Positions 57,218-64,000 of a stretch of 64,000 nucleotides of DNA are shown piece after piece; position 1 is the first letter of the stretch; each line of letters opens with the position of its first letter. The notes beneath the pieces are model-generated. The model was given only the letters and a program-made list of their open reading frames with translations, made no database searches and was not told the origin of the DNA. Made by a program: the position numbers and the translations under genes. Source of the stretch: Bidens hawaiensis (lineage: Eukaryota > Streptophyta > Magnoliopsida > Asterales > Asteraceae); assembly GCA_021521415.1 (NCBI GenBank), contig JAIQDT010000231.1:1736001-1800000 (forward strand), given 5' to 3'.

Positions 57218-58339
57218 CTAAAACTCAGAACAGTGAGTAGTGCTGGTAGAACCGAAGATGATGTCATCCACATAAATCTGAACCAAGACCAGATCCTTTC
57301 CAACAATCTTTATGAACAGTGTCTGATCAATGGTTCCACGCTTATACCCGTGCTCCAAAAGATGAGCTGTCAACGTCGCATACCATGCTCGAGGAGCTTG
57401 ATGAAGGCCGTAGAGAGCCTTGTCCAGCTTATAGACATGCGACGGATGCTTGGAATCCACAAAACCCGGTGGCTGATCCACATAATTTTTTTCCTTCACT
57501 TCACTATATAGGAACGTTGTTTTGATATTCACCTGATAGACATTCATCTCATAAATTTTTTCCTTCACTTCACCAAATGCCTAGAAGATCCGAATGGCCT
57601 CAAGACGAGCCATTGAAGCGTACACTTCAATATAATCCAAACCCTCAACCTGATGAAAACCACGAACCACAAGCCTTGCCTTATTTCTAACAATGACCCA
57701 AGTATCATCCTGCTTATCGCGAAAAACCCATCTTGTATCCAGCGACATTTTCCCAGCGGGTAGCTTGACCAACCTCCAAACCTTGAGATTTTCAAACTGA
57801 TTGAGTTCCTCATGTATGGCGTCAAACCAGCTTGGTTTTTGCAGAGCCATGTCAACTGTCTTGGGCTCAATTTGTGAAATGAAGCAAGAATACAAGCAGT
57901 TGTTGATTTTTCCATTCTGACTTCTGGTTGATACGGTCTCGATGATAGTCTCTTCTAGATTCTCTGATGATGGTTGAGTGGTGTCTAAGGATTTAGACGG
58001 GTCCACACTCAGCATAGGAGACTCTTGAGTGTCAACAGAAATATCTTCTTCATCATCAACAATAGTAGAAATTCCTCCCCTTGAGTTATCTGAATCGACC
58101 ACAGGAAACAAATTGAATGGCTTGAACAGTTTGTCATCGTCAAATAACCAATTAGGTCCTACATGAGCATCTGTCTCATTTTCTTCCAACCAACGCACAT
58201 CATATAATTCGACGATCTGTTTCGATGCCTTGTTATAAACTATGTAGGCAGTTCGACCAGCATAACCAACAAAATAACAATCATCTGTCTTGGCTTCAAA
58301 CTTCGGAATCTGCTCAAGATTAACAAAGTGCATAGACAA
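57218..58339 (-). pseudogene. Copia B integrase C-terminal linker and RT core
   Basis: 58339-57581 carries GYAGRTAYIVYN, a long acidic linker, then EPKTVDMALQKPSWFDAIHE, TRWVFRDKQDD, ARLVVRGFHQVEGLDY and ASMARLEAIRIF. After a TAG at about 57578, 57568-57218 gives NIKTTFLYSEV (the catalytic aspartate is replaced: relatives have DVK, here NIK), [18 protein letters not shown] and IYVDDIIFGS. A 22-bp string, AAATTTTTTCCTTCACTTCA in plus sense, occurs at both 57487 and 57550, so part of the GEVKEK sequence seems copied into the preceding position. Confidence 0.85.
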
Positions 58340-58464
58340 CCAAAAGCTCGAAAATGTGAGAATGTGGGCTTGTGACCATAAACAATTTCATAGGGAGTCT
58401 TCATCTAAGATTTGTTGATCAACACCCGATTTTGAATGTGATAAGCAGTGTTAACCGCTTCAGC

Positions 58465-58962
58465 CTAGAAAAATAATGGTAATTTTGAATCACATAACAT
58501 CGTTCTTGTAGCTTCGATCAAAGTACAATTTCGTCTTTCAGCAACAACATTTTCCTGTGGGGTGCGAGCTGAGCTGTATTGACGAAGAATTCCCTTGTCG
58601 GCACAAAAATGATTCAATGTAGAGTTCTTAAACTCCATGCCATTGTCACAACGAATCCCTTTGAGCTTCAAGGTTAATTGATTTTCCATAAACACACCGA
58701 ACTTCTTGATCAATTCTGCAATCTCACCTTTGTTTGACAAAAAGAACACCCAAGTGAAGCGAGAGTAGTCGTCGGTGATGACCAGATAATAATTATTACA
58801 AGAGAGACTCAAGACATGAACTGGACCAAACAATTCCATGTGAAACAACTGAAAGACGCTGAAAATTGTATTAATCAACTTCAGCCTGTGTGCTTTTCGA
58901 TGTTGCTTGCCCAATGCACAAGCCACACACTTCTCGATAGTCACAAAATCTTTAACTGGCAA
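58465..58962 (-). pseudogene. Copia B integrase core
   Basis: Contains CVACALGKQHRKAH (C-x2-C of the zinc site), FHMELFGPVHVLSL, YYLVITDDYSRFTWVFFL (catalytic aspartate), GIRCDNGMEFKN (aspartate) and ARTPQENVVAERRN (glutamate). Ends FF then TAG where a tryptophan is expected. Frame differs from the segments on both sides. 58340-58464 continues the core C-terminal side in broken frames. Confidence 0.85.
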
Positions 58963-59005
58963 GACGGTTCAGGGTTTTGATATTGGCATGACCAAGGCGA
59001 CGATG

Positions 59006-59460
59006 TCAAAGCATGGTATTATGTTCCGACACTTTAGAAAACAAACATGTAATTTCGTCAGGAACGTTCTTGTCCATGTCGATCAAATAGGCATTATCTT
59101 TTCTCTGAGATCTAACCAAAACCCACCCCTCTAGTATGATGATGTCAGGCTTCAGAATCAAACATTCCTTGTTGGTAAAGTGAGTATAAAAACACTTATC
59201 ACAAATCTGTGACACACTAAGCAAACTGTGCTTTAATTCCAGAACATAGTTAACATTTTCGAATTTTAAAACCCCATTACTCACGGTACCCATTTGAGTG
59301 ATCTTCCCTTTCTCTCCTCCCGCAAAGGAAACATATCCACCATTTAAAGATTTGAATATCGCTCAGCTGGGAAATGTCCCCCCATGTGCCTGGAACAGCC
59401 ACTATCAAAAAACCAAGGTCTGATAATATTCCTCCATAGCTGTTCCTACACGTTGTGCGA
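59006..59460 (-). pseudogene. Copia B protease and pre-integrase domain
   Basis: 59293-59006 reads MGTVSNGVLKFENVNYVLEL, SLLSVSQICDKCFY and WVLVRSQRKDNAYLIDMD. Upstream to 59460, in shifted frames, EQLWRN and FFDSGCSRHM can be read, the latter being the protease active-site region. AG|GAACAGC at about 59444 is the counterpart of the acceptor in copia A and C. Confidence 0.78.
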
Positions 59461-59848
59461 GATCAGTTAGTTTTGGGTACCCAATCCATTGTAGTTCTAG
59501 GTAAACCTAACTTGGTCAACCGTGTTACGAGTTGCCATGACATATCGTCATGATTATCAAAAGTCGAATCAGATGACATTAAAGACTTTGTTACCGGAGA
59601 CTTGGGCAATCATTTATATCTTGGTTTTAAAACTTTGTGATTTATACAATTGGCTGACTTAGTCTCAAGTCTACGGACAGGAGGTTCGTTTGGCTTTTCC
59701 CTATTAAACGTTTTCGGTTCTGGAGCCCACTTTGGTCTTGGAACCGAGACCGCGTTTCCCTTCCGCTTTTGAGTCACAATGGGCTTAGACTTGGTCTGAT
59801 GAGAGCTTAACCTGTGAGCCTCGTCTCTCCTCCAATTACTATCAGAAG
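59461..59848 (-). pseudogene. Copia B gag C-terminal tail
   Basis: Reading from 59848: NWRRDEAHRLSSHQTK, GNAVSVPRPKWAPEPKTFNR and, at the end, MDWVPKTN followed by TGA. The WVP(K/R) ending before a stop matches copia A and C. One earlier stop near 59610. Cut at 59848 by copia C. Confidence 0.7.
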
Positions 59849-60270
59849 TGTTGGTACATGATGTCAGTAGTTCAGTGTCTAGTGTCTGTAATCGAGTTAG
59901 TTGGATTTGTATTTTGTATTAAGCGAAGTTAGCTCACAAGTTCGCTGATATAGGCGAACTTGTGGAATAAGCGAAGTTAGGGACAACTTCACCTAAACAT
60001 GTTAGGCGAAGTTGTCGACTGTTAAATAGTATAGGTTACGGCAGAATAGTTTAATAGTTTTAAGTTTTCAGTTTACGAGTTATTCAGTTTGTGTAATCGG
60101 TGATCAGTGAATCACGTGTTTCCAATTGCAATACAACGTGTCTTTGTTTATTGTAACGTGTGTTTGATCGTGTTAACTTGTATCGTCTTCTACGCTCGTA
60201 TCGTCTTACGTAGGGATTCCGCACCTACGTAGAACGAGATATTCCGTGTAGATCCGGCTGGGAACCTACA
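59849..60270 (+). repeat. Copia C 5' LTR (422 bp)
   Basis: Begins TGTTGGTACATGATG, ends GGCTGGGAACCTACA. Contains at least three GCGAAGTT, plus AAGTTCGC, GCGAACTT and AACTTCAC variants, between 59923 and 60014, arranged as inverted pairs. Confidence 0.9.
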
Positions 60271-60271
60271 A

Positions 60272-60284
60272 TTGGTATCAGAGC
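60272..60284 (+). promoter_or_regulatory. Primer-binding site of copia C (initiator-Met tRNA)
   Basis: TTGGTATCAGAGC directly after the LTR end, as in copia A. Confidence 0.9.
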
Positions 60285-60500
60285 TTTTGCTCGTGATTGT
60301 ATGGTTCGGGATTATCACGCGGGTGTAGAAATCATTCCGTTCGACTATTCGCGGGACGATCTTACCGAGTTTTTGTGTCCTACTCACCTCCCACCATCAA
60401 AAACAACCCATTACACCTTCGCATACCTCGCAAAACCCAGAAATCAAACCTGCAAAATCATCGTGTTCATCAGGCAAAGTTGCCGCTACTGTTTGTAGGG
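60285..60500 (+). other. Copia C leader, first part
   Basis: Untranslated leader after the primer-binding site. No feature beyond weak similarity to the copia A leader. Confidence 0.6.
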
Positions 60501-60680
60501 TTTAGGCGAAGATATAAGGTTAAGCGAAGTTATCCACAACTTCGCCTACCTCACAAGTTCGCTTATCTCAAGCGAAGTTATCCACAACTTCGCCAAATCA
60601 GGCGAATTTAAAAGGGAGCGAAGTTAAGAATTCAAGCGAAGTTAAGACTCAAGCGAAGTTATCCACAACTTCGCCTACAG
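60501..60680 (+). repeat. GCGAAGTT hairpin array in copia C leader
   Basis: Three identical units AAGCGAAGTTATCCACAACT plus TCGCC at 60522, 60570 and 60651, each an 8-bp inverted repeat (GCGAAGTT, six bases, AACTTCGC), with further single GCGAAGTT copies at about 60618 and 60635 and one CAAGTTCGCTT between. About nine motif copies in 180 bases. Confidence 0.88.
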
Positions 60681-60771
60681 TACTGTTAAGAATAAAATTT
60701 TTATATTTCGGGTTTCTTGTGTTTTCGTTTCGTAAAAGACGACTTCAATAAATATTACGAAACTGGTAAAG

Positions 60772-61989
60772 ATGGAAGTGGAAGCGGGTTCAGCTACTAA
60801 GGCACCGAAAATGCTTAAGGGTACCGATTTCGTGGCGTGGAAAGATCGGTTTGAGCAGTATGTTAAATATCAAGATGCTAAGATGTGGGTGTGCATTCAA
60901 GATGGATACATTCCACCAACTGCTTTGTATGAGGGTCGTGAACAAATTAAGAAATACAACAAGATGGAAGAGGAAGAAAAGAAGATGTATGAGGCTGAAA
61001 GCAAAGCTCATGCTGCGATAACAATGGCTCTTCCACAAGAGATTCTTCACACCCTCAGGAAGTATAAAACCGCTAGAGAGTTATGGGAAGCACTTGAAAA
61101 CCGATTTGAAGGTAATGTGGGGATACATGCATCCAAGATTAAACTACTCAAAACCCAATTCTCGGTGTTCAAGTATTTGAAGAATGAATCACTTGATGAT
61201 ATCATCACGAGATATTATCACTTGATGACCGAACTCAGCAATTATTTCATTGCTTACAAAGAAGAGGAGATTATAGAAAAACTTCTTGATGCTCTCCCAC
61301 CGAAATGGGAGATGTACACTGTCTTGATGAGAGAAGATAAAGAGTTTGCCGACTATGACTTGGAAACAGCAGTCAACAAACTACGAACTTTTGAACTTAA
61401 CATGGTTCGAAAAGAGACACCAACTGATCAGGTTCAGGATCCGGGAATGTATGGTGCGAAAGTTAATTCAAGTTCAAGTTCGAAGTCAGAATCATATGCT
61501 AACTACTCAAAGGGAGACTCGAGCTCTAACTCAACTCATGATGGTCATGTTTCTCTCAACATGGACGGTGATGTGTGTTTCGTAGCTGGTGGAACAAATT
61601 CTTCTAAACCTCAAACAACAAAGGGTAGTTTTTCTTCAAGTGTTCCGAACATCAACTACTCTCAGATGCCCATGAGTGTTAAATCTGCTGAACAGCAGTT
61701 TGCTCTCTATGCATCTTTCATTGCTTCTTACGAAAATTACATTAAAGGTAAAATCGTTGATCCTGCAACTTTAGACGAAGACTATGATCAGATCGATGCT
61801 GATGATCTGGAGGAGATGGATCTGCAGTGGCAGATGGCAATGGTTGTAAGAAGAGTTAAAAGGTTTATGAAGAAAACTGGTAGAAAATTCGTTGGTGAAA
61901 GACCAGGTTTTGACAAGTCAAAGGTTCGGTGTTATAACTGTCAACAGAATGGCCACTTTTCAAAAGAATGCACAAATGACAGAGTATAA
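60772..61989 (+). pseudogene. Copia C gag (capsid and first zinc knuckle)
   Basis: 405 codons: [79 protein letters not shown], then a serine-rich stretch, [20 protein letters not shown], the acidic [15 protein letters not shown] and a CCHC knuckle [17 protein letters not shown] near the end. The copia A start codon 36 bases upstream is ACG here, so the remaining start is the internal methionine. TAA at 61987-61989 replaces the glutamate seen in copia A (KVERSQNR). Structural Gag protein, nearly complete. Confidence 0.9.
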
Positions 61990-63360
61990 CGCAGTCAAAA
62001 CAGGTCTACACAACAGAGTGGTGGTGGTAGTGAGAATAGGGCGATGATATCCAGACAGAACGGGGAATACAACTGGAATCTGCAAATTGAGGAAGTGTTC
62101 TAACAGGCCAACTTGGTTAACATCGAAACTGAAGAAAAACCCAGAGAGACAAAAGAAAATCAAGCCTACATGGCAGAAGTGAACAATCAGCTTTCTGAGG
62201 TAAGTCCTAAACTCCCTTGTACGAAATGTGAAAATCTGTCTGAACAACTGACAACAATAACTGATTAGTTTGTTAGTTTGGATGCTCAATTTAAAACATT
62301 AAAAGAAGATCATCATTACACTAAAGCTAGAGAAAATAGTTACAAGGTAAAAATAAAAGCTAGTGAGAAAGATATCAGAAGTCTTAAAGCCAGTCTAGCT
62401 GAAAAAATACAAGTAATTGATCTTAGCTATGAAGTGTTAGAAGAGAAAACCAAACTAATAGCTGAAAGGGATAAACAGATAGCTGATCACCAGGTGAAAG
62501 TGGTGGAACTAAACAGAAAACTTGAGCAATTCAGAAATTCCTCTGCTATACTTGATTACCTTGTAAGTGATCAACGTTCCCCAGTTAAAAGGGGAGGAAT
62601 TGGATATAATGAAGTTCCACCACCTTATAATCATAACTATACGTATGATCCTAGTAATCAGAAATCTGTTGATGTTGAAATTGGTCAGACAATTCCTGTT
62701 AAGGTTACGATTAAAGATCCAGAAGTTAGTAAAGGCGAAACGAGTACGCCTGTTTCGAATGTTAAGATTTCTGTTCCTAGTTCTGTCTCATCAAATTCGG
62801 ACAAGACATCCGAGTCTAGTGAGACAGAAGAAGAGGAAGTGTTACTAAAATGTGGAGAGGAACATAAACCAATTGAAAAGAATTCTCCACTAAACCCGTA
62901 TGTCCCACCATATGTTAGACAAATGGGCAGTAATGCAGCCTCATCATCTAAAACAACTATTGAGACGAAAGTTGAACATAGGAGTTGTTTCAGATGCAAT
63001 CAAATCGGACACCTGATTGCTGATTGCCCTCTGAAGCAGAGATTCAGAGGTATGAGGCCTTCGAAAACTAAGAATAGAGCTAACAGTAATCACTATAATG
63101 GTAAAAATGAAAACTCATCAAAGTTCAGACATTGGACTAATCCAGGTTTTCAAAGAAATCGATCTCAGTTTTTCCCTTTTAACAACCAAACCATTAGTAA
63201 TAATTCATTTAATTCACGAAGGTTTGGATGGCCTCATAGTCAATCTACAAGAAGGTATCCTTTTAGGACTTACAGAAATCATACTAATACTAACTTTGGA
63301 CAGCCAAAGTACGGGATGTATCGACCCAAGACCAATAGGTCTTGGGTCCCCAGATTTTAA
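61990..63360 (+). pseudogene. Copia C gag-like C-terminal ORF: coiled coil plus CCHC knuckle
   Basis: In the same frame as gag, with stops after 61989, near 62103 and near 62266. Open from 62278: a charged, leucine-containing stretch SEKDIRSLKASLAEKIQVID suggests a coiled coil (62290-62540), then a variable acidic region, CFRCNQIGHLIADCP (CCHC) at about 62986 and a basic, Asn-rich tail ending NRSWVPRF and TAA. The stop and the flanking residues are the same as in copia A. Confidence 0.78.
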
Positions 63361-63381
63361 TCCTCTGCTTTAATCGTGCAG
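62200..63381 (+). other. Predicted intron at the copia C gag-pol boundary
   Basis: Donor GAG|GTAAGT at 62200 (a full match to the plant 5' splice consensus) and acceptor TTTAATCGTGCAG ending 63381, before GAACAG. Length 1182 nt. The codon before the donor (62197-62199) and after the acceptor (63382) are both in the polyprotein frame, so removal gives a phase-0 fusion of gag to protease that skips the WVPRF-stop. Copia A has GAG|GTATGT and GTGCAG|GAACAG at the homologous places. Confidence 0.45.
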
Positions 63382-64000
63382 GAACAGTTGAACAGGGCTG
63401 CAAACAATCTATGGGTTGTGGATATCGGCTGTTCGCGGCACATGATGGGTAACAAGAATTTGTTACACGAATGGAAACCTGTTCAGGGAGGAAGAGTGAG
63501 TTTTGCTGGAGAGAGTGGTGGAAGGATTACTGGAATTGGGACGGTGACTAATGGTAAAATGACGTTAGAGAAAGTGAATTTCGTTGAAGAACTGAAGCTT
63601 AATCTGCTGAGTGTATCGCAGATCTGTGACAAAGATTACACTGTGCACTTTACCAAGAATGAAGCGATCGTACTGTATCCTAGTTTCAAGATACCAGAGG
63701 ATTGGATAGTAACGAAGGCTCCAAGGGAAAAGAATACGTATGTTATGGACATGAGATCGACTGAGATGGCAACAGAAGAATCTTGTCTTTTGTCAAAAGC
63801 AACTGAATCGGAGTCCGAGTTATGGCATCGAAGAATGGGGCATATTCATCTTCGGAAAATGAACTACATTGTCAAGAATGGGCTGGTGCTGGGTGTTCCC
63901 TTGAAGAATTTCAACTTTGAAGACCAATGCTTATCGTGCTAAAAGGGAAAGCAACACAAGAAATCTAATCACACCAAGAAGGTTAATTCAATATTCAGTA
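63376..64000 (+). pseudogene. Copia C protease, pre-integrase domain and integrase start
   Basis: In frame with the gag-like ORF upstream, after the TAA. VVDIGCSRHMMGNKNL shows the protease site as DIG rather than DSG. Then GESGGRITGIGTVTNGKMTL, NLLSVSQICDKDYT, WHRRMGHIHLRKMNY and CLSC, followed by TAA at 63940-63942, then KGKQHKKSNHTKK. Relatives have lysine at the stop. The window ends before the integrase core. Confidence 0.87.

Larger units (their letters stand above)
53516..59848 (-). mobile_element. Ty1/copia element B, minus strand, 5' part cut by copia C
   Basis: From right to left: end of gag (59848-59461), protease (about 59460-59295), pre-integrase region (59293-59006), integrase (58962-58465), linker and RT (58339-56903), RNase H (56863-56327), a long tail with repeats, purine tract and candidate LTR. 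Most pol segments are in one frame with single stops, so decay is mainly by nonsense changes. At 59849 copia C begins in the opposite orientation, and the rest of copia B gag is not seen. Confidence 0.82.
59849..64000 (+). mobile_element. Ty1/copia element C, plus strand, 3' part outside window
   Basis: LTR (59849-60270), primer-binding site, leader with hairpin repeats, gag, gag-like ORF, protease and start of integrase to the window edge. Same family as copia A by LTR ends, leader motif and protein sequence. From 60772 on, the polyprotein stays in one frame; it is broken only by in-frame stops, so it is less decayed than copia A. Inserted in copia B gag; AGAAG at 59844-59848 would be the target duplication. 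Confidence 0.9.

Overview
The window is plant nuclear DNA made almost entirely of nested LTR retrotransposons. I found no host gene, rRNA, tRNA or CRISPR array. Evidence for a flowering plant: Ty1/copia elements with a YVDD reverse transcriptase, Ty3/gypsy elements of the Tat type (an extra archaeal-type RNase H before integrase) and of the Tekay/Del chromovirus type (about 3-kb LTRs, chromodomain remnant), and primer-binding sites matching initiator-Met tRNA (TGGTATCAGAGC). The copia protein style resembles elements of composite-family (Asteraceae) genomes, but that is only an impression.

Layout. 1-10245: copia element A on the minus strand (tail, pol, gag, 5' LTR), split by a minus-oriented solo LTR of family T (5069-8162, duplication GCCTG). 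10246-17255: a decayed Tat element on the minus strand (integrase, archaeal RNase H, RNase H, RT, protease, gag). 17256-26246: an old family-B gypsy copy (B1) carrying two solo LTRs of family C (18958-21833, duplication GATTA; 21934-25659, duplication TACTG). 26247-41607: LTR of a second B copy (B2), interrupted by a complete family-T Tekay element (29117-40951, duplication GCCAC). 41608-46550: eroded B2 gag-pol. 46560-48284: an unassigned stretch, then a minus-strand LTR-like block beside an unrecognised ORF. 48285-52174: a third B-type LTR (B3) with a different 3' half. 52168-53452: fragments of two more LTRs in opposite orientations. 53516-59848: copia element B on the minus strand, cut by copia element C. 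59849-64000: copia C on the plus strand, same family as A, running off the right edge.

Most coding regions are broken by stops or frameshifts, so they are listed as pseudogenes. Two signals stand out. (1) Copia A and C both carry a consensus splice donor (GAG|GTATGT or GAG|GTAAGT) inside the gag-like region and an acceptor (GTGCAG|GAACAG) just after a shared stop codon; removing the predicted intron joins gag to protease-pol in phase 0 and bypasses the stop. Copia B keeps the stop and the acceptor. (2) LTRs of gypsy families T, B and C all contain a small predicted leader exon of fixed length within each family (67-68, 79 and 83 nt) between good splice signals, and in T and C a further predicted intron holds family-specific tandem repeats. 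Other oddities are near-identical LTRs around a dead internal region in the T element, GCGAAGTT hairpin arrays in copia A and C, and a cluster of TCGCA motifs near 52.6 kb. All of this was read by eye; no alignment or search was run.
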